A stretch of 64,000 bases of DNA. Origin: Phytoactinopolyspora limicola (GTDB lineage Bacteria > Actinomycetota > Actinomycetes > Jiangellales > Jiangellaceae). Position numbers and translations under genes: made by a program. Shown piece by piece: positions 17,578 to 25,267 of the stretch; within the stretch, counting starts at the first letter, position 1, and every line of letters begins with the position of its first letter. The stretch covers positions 124,001 to 188,000 of the forward strand of contig NZ_JAAOEN010000004.1 in assembly GCF_011320225.1 (NCBI RefSeq). Reading direction: 5' to 3'. The notes beneath the pieces are model-generated. The model saw only the letters and a program-made list of their open reading frames with translations. It made no database searches and had not been told where the DNA came from.

Positions 17578-18723
17578 ATGATTGACACCGACCTGCGGTT
17601 CACTGATGCGGAATGGCAACGACGGGCACGTGTGTTGCGCGAGATCGCCGAGGCGCACGACGTCGCACACGTGCTGCTCTACGGCGCCGACCGAAGCGGG
17701 ACCTCCGTGCCCTGGTTGACTGGCTGGCCGGTGACCCGCGAAGCACTTGTGGTGTGGAGCACCGACGACGAACCAGTGCTGTTCGTCCAGTTTCGCAATC
17801 ACGTCCCGCAGGCGAGTTCGATGGTCGACCGGGCCGAGGTCCGGTGGGGAGGGTCATGCACGGTTCAATCGGCCGTCGACGAACTCGAGCGTCGTCGTGC
17901 CGGCCGCCGGGTCGGCGTCATCGGCCCACTGTCCTATACGTCCTACCGGATTCTGGTGGCGGCGGGATACGAGGTGACCAGCCTGGATGCGGCGTACGTC
18001 GACGCCCGGCTGATCAAATCGGCCGAGGAGATCCGGTTCCTCAGCCGAGGCGCGGAGCTGAGCGACGCTGGCCTGGCCGGCCTGATCGATGCAGCCCACC
18101 CCGGTGTCAGCGAGCGAGAGCTGATCAACTCCATCGAGCGCGCCTACGTGCCCAACGGTGGCGGGACCCATATCCACTACCTGATGTCTACACCGATGTC
18201 GAGACCGAGCCGGTGTGTGCCCGCTCAGCGACCATCGAAGCGCCGGCTCGAACGCGGCGACGTCGTCGTCACCGAGATCAGCGCCGACTACCAGGGGTAT
18301 GCCGGCCAGGTATTACGCACCATCACGGTTGACTCCGAACCCACGGCGCAGTACGCGGAGATGCACGAGGTGGCTCAGGTGACCTTCGAGCGCATCTGCG
18401 CGGTCCTCCGGGATGGCACCACCGCCGAGGAGGTCATCGAAGCCGCTTCGTCGATCGAAGCCGCCGGCCTGACCATCTGCGACGATCTCGTCCACGGCTA
18501 CGGAGGTGGTTACCTTCCACCGATCCTCGGGTCACGTAGCCAGCCACACCACCAAGGCTCCCACGTGGGGTTCGCAGCTGGCATGACGGTGGTCGTCCAA
18601 CCCAACGTCGTCACAGCCGACGGTCAGGCAGGCGTCCAGACCGGCGAACTCGTCCACGTGACCAGCACCGGTGTCGAGCGGCTACATTCGGCACCCCGCG
18701 GCATCCTCAGCTCGGCCCACTGA
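17578..18723 (+). CDS. creatinase-like M24-fold protein without metal ligands (paralogue 2)
   Basis: A 381-residue paralogue of the protein at 12248-13441. The same substitutions are seen at metal-ligand positions: TEISADYQGYAGQVLR for the two Asp, VVVQPNVV for the EPG Glu and GVQTGEL at the last Glu. The His is kept in DDLVHGYGGGYLPP. I chose the ATG with GGAGGG six bases upstream (MIDTDLRFTDAEW) over an in-frame upstream start. It is divergent from ABC system 1 and has its own operator. Paralogues flanking an importer suggest two related substrates or a heteromer (inference). Confidence 0.85.
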   Translation: MIDTDLRFTDAEWQRRARVLREIAEAHDVAHVLLYGADRSGTSVPWLTGWPVTREALVVWSTDDEPVLFVQFRNHVPQASSMVDRAEVRWGGSCTVQSAVDELERRRAGRRVGVIGPLSYTSYRILVAAGYEVTSLDAAYVDARLIKSAEEIRFLSRGAELSDAGLAGLIDAAHPGVSERELINSIERAYVPNGGGTHIHYLMSTPMSRPSRCVPAQRPSKRRLERGDVVVTEISADYQGYAGQVLRTITVDSEPTAQYAEMHEVAQVTFERICAVLRDGTTAEEVIEAASSIEAAGLTICDDLVHGYGGGYLPPILGSRSQPHHQGSHVGFAAGMTVVVQPNVVTADGQAGVQTGELVHVTSTGVERLHSAPRGILSSAH

Positions 18724-18748
18724 CCTACAACCAGCCCGTCGTCCAGCA

Positions 18749-20605
18749 TCAGGCCCGTTCGGCCCGCAGGGTTGGAGCGACCGGCCGCGCGGCTCCGATC
18801 CTGGCCGGAATCGCCGTAAACACCGCGACGACGAGGACAGTTGCGGGCACAACGGCCAGCAGCTGCCACAACGGCGGCACGAGCGTCTCGTCCGGATCCA
18901 CAGCGACATACAGCGCGAGACCGCCCGGAATACCCAACGTGGCACCGGCCGCGGCCGGAAACACCTGCGCCGCGGAGAGTCCGACGCTCACCTGTCGCGG
19001 AGTCACCCCGAGTGCCCGGAGAAGCGCCGACGTATGCCGGACGTCGAGCACTGTCGCCCACGTGACGAAGATCGTGTTGACCGCGGCCAGGATGATCAGC
19101 ATGACGGTGAGCACCAGCAGCACCCGGCCGAGCCGGTCCGATTGGAGGTCGACCGCGGCGCCGCCTCGTTGGGCGTTGAGCTGGGCATTGGCCGCGAGAG
19201 CGGCGACGATCCCGCTGGCCGTGACGGTCATGCTGACCACGCCGAGCACGACGCGGCGCGGCCGACGCGCGGCTATTCGCGACGCGACCAGCAGCGAAGC
19301 CGGCAGCCGCGACGAGACCGCAATCAGGCGTGCACTGCGCCGCGGCAGGCGGGCGGCGTCGGCCAGTGCACTCACGGTGCTCATCCGGGCCGCCCGAACC
19401 GCCGGGACACAGGTTGCCACCACCGCCACCGCCAGGGCTACCGCCGTAACCGAGGCGACGATCGGCACGGTCATTGCGGGCTCCACCCCGCCGCCGATGA
19501 GGCCCGCGGTCGGATCGGTGAGCAACGGGGCGGCCAGCCATCCGGCGGTCAGCCCGGCAGCGGACGCAATGAGCGCCACGCCCACATACTCCGCGAGCAG
19601 CACCGTGGCCACCAGGGCGGGAGTGCCCCCGACCGCCTTGAGCAACCCGACCCGGCGGATCTGGTCGGCCATCCGGCCACCCACGAGCACCGCGATGCTC
19701 GCCAGCGCGAGGGCGGCAAGCAGCCAGGCACCCGTGATCAGCGTGCGCTCGGTGTTCCGTTCCAGGTGGGTGACCTGGTCGACGATCTGCTGCCACGGCA
19801 CGAGCAGCGGTGCTCCCAGACTGTCCAGCATGTGGGTGTCGGCGAAGGCTTGAGCATCGGCCGGGTTGGTCAGCTTCAGATACGTGACGTAGGACAACGC
19901 GTCGGCTGATTCGGCGACGCCCCGCGCGTCGGCCGTGGTCAGCCAGATCAACCCGGGGTCGCGCAGCATCCCGTCGGGAGGTTCGACGCCGGGCGGCGGG
20001 TCGCCGAAGAGGCAGGGCACGATACATGCCGACGCAATCGGGTACGGCGGCGTAGCTGCGGTGACCGCGATTCCGGCGATGCCGAACGCCTGTCCGTTCA
20101 CCGTGACCTGATCACCGACGCGAACCCCCAGGGCGTCGGCAAGGGCGGCCTCGACGACCACCTCGCCGTCGGCAACCCAGGTGCCGTCGGTCACCCTTGG
20201 CTGGTCGACCTCCGCCACCGCTACGTCGCGGCCGATGGCCTGGACGTCCACGCGCTGGCCGCCGGCGTCGAGAGTCGCCGCCGCGGCCGGGAATGGACCG
20301 CTGTGGGCGGCCACCTCGGGGAGTCCGGCCAATACCTCGAGCGCGGCTCGGTCGGCCGGACGGCCAGCCGGCTCCGCGAAGGGTTCACCGGCCACCGAGG
20401 GAGGTGCCGCGCTGGCCACCACGTCGGGCCCGGCCGTGGCGTGCCGCGTGTTCTGGTATGGATCGCTCGCCACCCCGTGGATCAACAGCCCGAGCGTCAG
20501 CGTCGCGGTGGCCGCCACGATGGCGAGCAGCAGCAGGGCGGCCTCGGCGGGGCGCCGGCGCAGATCCCGGGCGGCCAGGCGAGTCACGAACAGCAGTCGG
20601 CCCAT
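18749..20605 (-). CDS. FtsX/MacB-type ABC permease
   Basis: A 618-residue FtsX-family permease: N-terminal helix (about 20-45), a large extracytoplasmic domain (about 50-290), three helices, a second helix at about 420-445, a second external part and a terminal helical cluster. It is the membrane partner of the adjacent MacB/LolD-type ATPase and belongs to mechanotransmission systems for envelope stress, lipids or peptides. The ATG (MGRLLFVTRLAARDLRRRP) lies 4 bp after the ATPase stop. It converges on the second creatinase-like gene. Confidence 0.9.
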   Translation of the reverse strand: MGRLLFVTRLAARDLRRRPAEAALLLLAIVAATATLTLGLLIHGVASDPYQNTRHATAGPDVVASAAPPSVAGEPFAEPAGRPADRAALEVLAGLPEVAAHSGPFPAAAATLDAGGQRVDVQAIGRDVAVAEVDQPRVTDGTWVADGEVVVEAALADALGVRVGDQVTVNGQAFGIAGIAVTAATPPYPIASACIVPCLFGDPPPGVEPPDGMLRDPGLIWLTTADARGVAESADALSYVTYLKLTNPADAQAFADTHMLDSLGAPLLVPWQQIVDQVTHLERNTERTLITGAWLLAALALASIAVLVGGRMADQIRRVGLLKAVGGTPALVATVLLAEYVGVALIASAAGLTAGWLAAPLLTDPTAGLIGGGVEPAMTVPIVASVTAVALAVAVVATCVPAVRAARMSTVSALADAARLPRRSARLIAVSSRLPASLLVASRIAARRPRRVVLGVVSMTVTASGIVAALAANAQLNAQRGGAAVDLQSDRLGRVLLVLTVMLIILAAVNTIFVTWATVLDVRHTSALLRALGVTPRQVSVGLSAAQVFPAAAGATLGIPGGLALYVAVDPDETLVPPLWQLLAVVPATVLVVAVFTAIPARIGAARPVAPTLRAERA

Positions 20606-20609
20606 GAGG

Positions 20610-21356
20610 TCAGCCGTCCAGTCCGGCCAGCGCACCAAGGTTCCCCGTGGTGCCGCCGGTGAGCCTGGTCTCGTCGACGAAGGCGCCGTCCCGCATCGAG
20701 ATCAGCCGGTCTGCCGTGGCCGCGATCCGTTCGTCGTGGGTGACGATGACGAGGGTCTGGCCGGATTCGTGCAGGTCCTCGAAGAGCCGGAGCACGTCGG
20801 CCGTGGCGGCGCTGTCGAGATTGCCGGTCGGCTCGTCGGCGAGCACGACGAGTGGTTCGTTGCTCAACGCTCGTGCCACGGCGACGCGCTGGCGTTGACC
20901 ACCTGACAGTGCCGACGGCAGAAAACGGGCACGATCGGCGAGTCCGACCCGGTCCAGCAACTCCGCCGCCCGCGTCCGCGCCGTTCGTGGTGAGCGTCCA
21001 TCCAGCAGCGCAGGCAGTTCGACGTTCTCGACGACGGTCAGCTCCTTCATCAGGTGAAATGCCTGGAAGACGAAGCCGACACCGGTGCGGCGCATCCGAG
21101 CCAGCGCCCGCTCCCCCAGTCGATCGATGCGGCGGCCGGCCAGCCAGGCCTCGCCGGCTGAGGGCCGGTCCAGTCCGCCCAGCAGATGCAGCAGTGTGGA
21201 CTTTCCGCAGCCGCTGGGTCCCATCACCGCCACGGTCTCTCCGGTGGCGACGTCGAGATCCACCCCGTCGACGGCGCGAACCAGTCCGTCTCCGGTCCCG
21301 TATTTCTTACACAGCCCGACGGCGCGCAGGACGGGTTCGGTGCTGGGGTCACTCAT
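20610..21356 (-). CDS. MacB/LolD-type ABC ATPase
   Basis: A 248-residue ATPase with Walker A GPSGCGKST, LSGGQRQRVAVARAL, Walker B VLADEPTGNLD and VTHDERIA. The start ATG overlaps the PadR stop as ATGA (MSDPSTEPVLRAVGL), so it is coupled to the regulator gene. It partners the FtsX-type permease downstream. Confidence 0.93.
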   Translation of the reverse strand: MSDPSTEPVLRAVGLCKKYGTGDGLVRAVDGVDLDVATGETVAVMGPSGCGKSTLLHLLGGLDRPSAGEAWLAGRRIDRLGERALARMRRTGVGFVFQAFHLMKELTVVENVELPALLDGRSPRTARTRAAELLDRVGLADRARFLPSALSGGQRQRVAVARALSNEPLVVLADEPTGNLDSAATADVLRLFEDLHESGQTLVIVTHDERIAATADRLISMRDGAFVDETRLTGGTTGNLGALAGLDG

Positions 21357-21880
21357 GATGTACCCCGACGGATCGTCCACCTCTGGTCGCACGCTTCCAG
21401 CCAGCGCAGATCCGCCTGGAGCCGAAGCACGATGCCTTCCAGCAGCAATGCGGCGTCCGAGTGATCCGGTTCGTTCATCGCGGCCCGTTGCGCATCACGC
21501 AGCCGGCGCAGCAGCTCACGCCGCTGCGTGTCCACGATGGTGAGCGGGTCCGCCAGTCCAGCGGCAGCGGCCGCGACCAATTTGAGGTGAAACTCCGCGA
21601 GGCCCGGCTTCGGCCAGCCGACGTCGGCGAACCACTCGGCCACCCGCTCCTGGCCAGCCGATGTGAGCAGGTAGGTCTTGCGATCTGGTGAATCACCCCC
21701 CGCGGTCGACCGCTCGCACACCACGAGGCCCGCCTTCTCCAGCCGGGTCAACACAACGTAGATCTGGCCGGCGTTCATGGCTTCACCGACGGGACCCAGC
21801 GCGTGTCGTAGCCGCGCGCGCAACTCGTAGCCGTGTGAGGGCTCCTTCGCCAGCATGGCCAGCACCACTTCTTGCTGCAT
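21353..21880 (-). CDS. PadR-family transcriptional regulator
   Basis: A 175-residue regulator. The N-terminal winged helix (MLAKEPSHGYELRARL, NAGQIYVVLTRLEKAGLV) and C-terminal Vir-like helical dimerisation domain (about 100-170) fit PadR subfamily 2. It is first gene of a three-gene operon with an ABC ATPase and FtsX permease, a common PadR-ABC arrangement in which the regulator represses its own operon. GGAGGCGAG precedes the ATG, and a 30-bp palindrome lies 12 bp upstream. Confidence 0.92.
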   Translation of the reverse strand: MQQEVVLAMLAKEPSHGYELRARLRHALGPVGEAMNAGQIYVVLTRLEKAGLVVCERSTAGGDSPDRKTYLLTSAGQERVAEWFADVGWPKPGLAEFHLKLVAAAAAGLADPLTIVDTQRRELLRRLRDAQRAAMNEPDHSDAALLLEGIVLRLQADLRWLEACDQRWTIRRGTS

Positions 21881-21891
21881 CTCGCCTCCTG

Positions 21892-21921
21892 GATAACGGT
21901 TATCTATAGATAACAGTTATC
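21892..21921. promoter_or_regulatory. 30-bp palindromic operator, probable PadR site
   Basis: Near-perfect palindrome with one mismatched pair, built from two copies of GATAACNGTTATC-like half sites meeting at CTATAG. It lies directly in front of the padR-type gene in the short gap after the aminotransferase gene. Autorepression is inferred from position. Confidence 0.7.
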
Positions 21922-21950
21922 TAGGAGGCCGTCAACTGCGGCCCGCCGCG

Positions 21951-23327
21951 CTAGATCCGAGATCCGGCCTCGGTCAGGACCGACCGGAGGATCACCTCCA
22001 TTTCGTCGAACTGCTGCTGATCGCAGACCAACGGTGGAGCAAGCTGGATAACCGGATCGCCCCGGTCGTCGGCCCGGCAGTACAGGCCAGCGTCGAAGAG
22101 GGCCTTCGAGAGGAATCCGCGTAGCAGACTCTCCGACTCCTCCTGGTTGAACGATTGTTTGGTCGCCTTGTCTTTGACCAGCTCGATTCCGAAGAAGTAG
22201 CCGTCTCCCCGAACATCGCCGACGATCGGCAGGTCGAGCAGCTTGGCAAGGGTCGCGCGGAACCGAGGGGAATTGTCGGTGACGTGCTGGTTGAGCTTCT
22301 CTCGGTCGATGATGTCCAGGTTGGCCAGCGCAACCGCGGCCGACACCGGATGCCCGCCCCAGGTGTAGCCGTGCCCGAAGCTGGCGTGCCCTCGGGAGAA
22401 CGGCTCGAATACCCGGTCGCTGGCGATCATCGCCCCGAGCGGTGCGTAACCGGAGGTGATCCCCTTCGCGCAAGTGATGATGTCGGGTACGTACCCGTAG
22501 ACGTCGGCACCGAAGTACCCACCCAGCCGGCCGAACGCGCAGATCACTTCATCCGACACCAGGAGCACATCGTACTCATCACAAATTTCTCGCACCCGCT
22601 CGAAATAGCCCGGTGGTGGCGGAAAACAACCACCGGCGTTCTGCACTGGCTCCAGGAAGACCGCGGCCACCGTTTCCGGGCCCTCGAACTCGATCGCCTC
22701 CGCGATGCGGTCAGCTGCCCATCGACCGAAGGCCACGGGATCGTCGATGTGTTCGGGCTGCCGATAAGGATTGGTGTTCGGCACCCGGATCGAACTGGGA
22801 ACGAGAGGTTCATATGCCGACTTGAGCTCCGGCAGGCCGGTCAGCGACAGGGCGCCGTGCGTGGTGCCGTGGTACGCGATGGCTCGGCTGATCACCTTGT
22901 GTTTCGTCGGCCGCCCAGTGAGCTTGAAGTACTGCTTGGCGAGCTTCCACGCCGATTCGACCGCTTCGCTGCCGCCGGTGGTGAAGAACACCTTGTTGAG
23001 ATCACCCGGCGCCAATCCGGCGAGCCGCTCGGCGAGTTCGACCGCCCGTGGGTGGGCATATGACCAGATGGGGAAGTAGGCGAGCTGCGCGGCCTGGCTG
23101 GCGGCGGCCTCCGCGAGTTCAGCCCGGCCGTGCCCCACTTGCACGACGTACAGCCCCGACAGGCCATCGAGATAGCGACGACCATGAGCGTCCCACACAT
23201 ACGGACCCTCACCACGAACGATGACCGGCACCTCGCTCTGCTCATATGCTGACATCCGGGTGAAGTGCATCCACAGGTTGGTGTGGGCCGTGCGAGACAT
23301 GGCATGTGCGTCGTTCGGGTCCGTCAT
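21951..23327 (-). CDS. class III PLP aminotransferase (omega-amino acid/diamine type)
   Basis: A 458-residue fold-type I class III aminotransferase. Motifs are GLYVVQVGHG, FFTTGGSEAVESAWKLA, YHGTTHGAL, LLVSDEVICAFGR, the PLP Lys in DIITCAKGITSGYAPLGA, and GHGYTWGGHPVSAA. Such enzymes move amino groups from beta-alanine, GABA, putrescine or taurine-like substrates to pyruvate or 2-oxoglutarate. The ATG start overlaps the stop of the upstream Lrp gene as ATGA, so the two are coupled. The exact substrate is unknown. Confidence 0.93.
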   Translation of the reverse strand: MTDPNDAHAMSRTAHTNLWMHFTRMSAYEQSEVPVIVRGEGPYVWDAHGRRYLDGLSGLYVVQVGHGRAELAEAAASQAAQLAYFPIWSYAHPRAVELAERLAGLAPGDLNKVFFTTGGSEAVESAWKLAKQYFKLTGRPTKHKVISRAIAYHGTTHGALSLTGLPELKSAYEPLVPSSIRVPNTNPYRQPEHIDDPVAFGRWAADRIAEAIEFEGPETVAAVFLEPVQNAGGCFPPPPGYFERVREICDEYDVLLVSDEVICAFGRLGGYFGADVYGYVPDIITCAKGITSGYAPLGAMIASDRVFEPFSRGHASFGHGYTWGGHPVSAAVALANLDIIDREKLNQHVTDNSPRFRATLAKLLDLPIVGDVRGDGYFFGIELVKDKATKQSFNQEESESLLRGFLSKALFDAGLYCRADDRGDPVIQLAPPLVCDQQQFDEMEVILRSVLTEAGSRI

Positions 23328-23797
23328 CGGGTCCCCCAAGCGTAGGTCTGTTTCCTCAGCCGCAAATAGACGAAGCTCTCCGTGCCACGAACCCCGGGGA
23401 TGGCGCGGATCCGCTTGCTGATGATCTCTAGTAGATGATCGTCGTTCTCACATACGATCTCGGCGAGCACGTCGAACGAACCGGCGGTCATGACGCAGTA
23501 GGAGACCTCGCTCATCTCGGCGAGGCGGTCGGACACCGGCTCGATTTCACCGTCGACAGTGATTCCGATCATGGCCTGCCGGTTGAAGCCCAGCTGCAAG
23601 GGGTCCGTCACCGCGACGATCTGCATGATGCCGGCCTCCAGGAGGCGCTGCACACGTTGGCGAACGGCAGCCTCCGACAGTCCGACTTCGCGCCCGATGG
23701 CGGCGTACGACTTCCGTCCGTCCTGCTGGAGTTGCTCGATGATCATCTTGGCGATGTCGTCGAGCAACACGTCGACATTGCCGCCGTGGACACTCAT
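23324..23797 (-). CDS. Lrp/AsnC-family regulator
   Basis: A 157-residue Lrp/AsnC protein. The N-terminal HTH (KMIIEQLQQDGRKSYAAIGREV, LSEAAVRQRVQRLLEAGIM) is followed by a C-terminal RAM/AsnC ligand domain (about 75-150, with the Gly-Ser-Phe-Asp segment TAGSFDVLAEIV). It is cotranscribed with the class III aminotransferase and probably regulates it in response to an amino acid or amine. The upstream 305-bp region is AT-rich around 23850-23920 and is shared with the divergent LacI gene. Confidence 0.92.
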   Translation of the reverse strand: MSVHGGNVDVLLDDIAKMIIEQLQQDGRKSYAAIGREVGLSEAAVRQRVQRLLEAGIMQIVAVTDPLQLGFNRQAMIGITVDGEIEPVSDRLAEMSEVSYCVMTAGSFDVLAEIVCENDDHLLEIISKRIRAIPGVRGTESFVYLRLRKQTYAWGTR

Positions 23798-23998
23798 ACC
23801 CGAACCTCCTCGCTCACAATCGCTCGAGATACTGATTCCGTCGGGGTTGACGCTGACTTCAAGGGAATCAGTTTAGATTTCAGACTATAACTTACCTTTT
23901 CTACAGTAGAATGCCAACTCTGCCACGGATGACAGCAAGGATCTCTCAATGCACACAGTCGACGCCCCCTCTCCGGGACCAGTTCAACCACCAAGACT

Positions 23999-24010
23999 AC
24001 AAACGATTGT
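23999..24010. promoter_or_regulatory. LacI-type operator ACAAACGATTGT
   Basis: Lies 92 bp upstream of the LacI-family gene in the divergent Lrp/LacI region. The flanking T and A extend the symmetry to TACAAACGATTGTA. This is the best sequence argument that the neighbouring regulator binds this motif (autoregulation). Confidence 0.78.
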
Positions 24011-24102
24011 ATTCAGACGTCCTGTTACGTGAGGACAACAAAGCTAAAGGCGGTAACAAACGAACGCAGCCACACACCGTTCAGGCGGGTTAAGCTGATG
24101 TC

Positions 24103-25137
24103 ATGAACCGACCCACGCTGCGTGATGTCGCCCAGGCGGCCGGTGTCCACCCGGCCACTGTCTCGCGAGCACTGAACCCGCAGACGCGACAACTCGTCAA
24201 CGCCGACACCGCCCAGCGGGTCCTGCGCACGGCACGATCGCTCGGATACCGCCCCAACCCGTTCGCCCGCACCCTCAAAACCGCCCGTTCGGCCACGGTC
24301 GGGCTGGTCATCCCGGACCTCACCAATCCGCTGTTCCCACCCATCGTTCGCGGCCTGGAAGACGTCCTCGGCACCGCGGGTTACGGCGTCTGGGTGGTCA
24401 ACACCGACAACGACGAACAACGCGAGGCCGCCGCCATCGAGTCGCTGCGCGCCCGCAACGTCGACGGCTACGTCCTGGCCACCGCCCGCCTCAACCATCC
24501 GCTGATCGACGAGCTGGCCGCCGAGAACGTACCCGTGCTGCTGGTCAACCGCCGCACCGAACGCGCCGACATCCCGTCGGTCACACCCGACGACGCCTCC
24601 GGGGTGGCCCTGGCCATGCGGCACCTCGTCGAGTTGGGGCATCGTCGCATCGTCCACCTGGCCGGACCCCAGTCACTCTCCACCGGATATCAACGGCTGC
24701 GCGCGTTCCGGTACGCGCTGCACGATCACGGCCTCCCCGACGCCCCGGAGCTCGTCGTCGAGTGCGAGTCCTTCACCGAAGACGCCGGGGCCAAGGCCGT
24801 TCAGCGGCTGCTGGACGACGACGTCGAGTTCACCGCGGTGCTGGCCGGCAACGACCTCCTCGCGGTCGGCTGCTACGACGCCCTCGAGGAGCGGGGCCTG
24901 AGCTGCCCCGCCGACGTCAGTGTCGTCGGATTCAACGACACCCGCTTCATGGACAAGCTGCACCCCCCGCTCACCACGGTGCGGATCCCGCATTACGACA
25001 TCGGCGCCGAGGCCGCCCGGCTGCTACTCGAAGGGCTGAACCAGCCGCAGCGGCATGCGCGGTCGGTGTTGCTGCCGTTGTCCCTCGTCGTCCGAGCCTC
25101 CACGGCACCCCCGGCGCCCCGCACCCGCGCCACGTAG
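24103..25137 (+). CDS. LacI-family transcriptional regulator, probable master regulator of the local regulon
   Basis: A 344-residue LacI/GalR protein: an N-terminal HTH and hinge (TLRDVAQAAGVHPATVSRAL, about 5-30, then the YRPNPFARTL hinge) and a periplasmic-binding-protein-like effector domain (about 60-330, with VGLVIPDLTNPLF and the terminal TTVRIPHYDIG). Family members bind short palindromes with a central CG, which fits the twelve RCAAACGATTGY sites between 12 and 50 kb, one of them upstream of this gene. The effector is unknown. The stop codon lies inside a repeated sequence that continues downstream. Confidence 0.93.
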   Translation: MNRPTLRDVAQAAGVHPATVSRALNPQTRQLVNADTAQRVLRTARSLGYRPNPFARTLKTARSATVGLVIPDLTNPLFPPIVRGLEDVLGTAGYGVWVVNTDNDEQREAAAIESLRARNVDGYVLATARLNHPLIDELAAENVPVLLVNRRTERADIPSVTPDDASGVALAMRHLVELGHRRIVHLAGPQSLSTGYQRLRAFRYALHDHGLPDAPELVVECESFTEDAGAKAVQRLLDDDVEFTAVLAGNDLLAVGCYDALEERGLSCPADVSVVGFNDTRFMDKLHPPLTTVRIPHYDIGAEAARLLLEGLNQPQRHARSVLLPLSLVVRASTAPPAPRTRAT

Positions 25138-25145
25138 CCGCGCCC

Positions 25146-25201
25146 CACGCAGCCCACGCCACGCAGCCCACGCCACGCAGCCCACGCCACGTAGCCCGCG
25201 C
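25146..25201. repeat. four tandem 14-bp units after the LacI gene
   Basis: CACGCAGCCCACGC is repeated three times exactly and a fourth time with changes (CACGTAGCCCGCGC). The array is framed by two copies of a sequence around GCCACGTAGC, the first of which supplies the LacI stop codon. It looks like slippage or duplication of the gene end. Confidence 0.75.
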
Positions 25202-25267
25202 CCCACGCAGCCCGCCCCCAATCCCCGGTGCTGAGTTGCCGGTCCCGGGGGCCGATCTCCTCGCGCA

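Noticed and set aside
18671-19909. 412-residue plus-strand ORF
   Set aside because: Shadow of the FtsX-type permease.
22144-22170. GAACGATTGTTT resembling the LacI operator
   Set aside because: It lies within the aminotransferase coding sequence and misses key positions.
23999-24010. Possible recombinase crossover or att site because of the repeated ACAAACGATTG word
   Set aside because: Distribution upstream of genes and next to a LacI gene fits an operator; no integrase or tRNA found.
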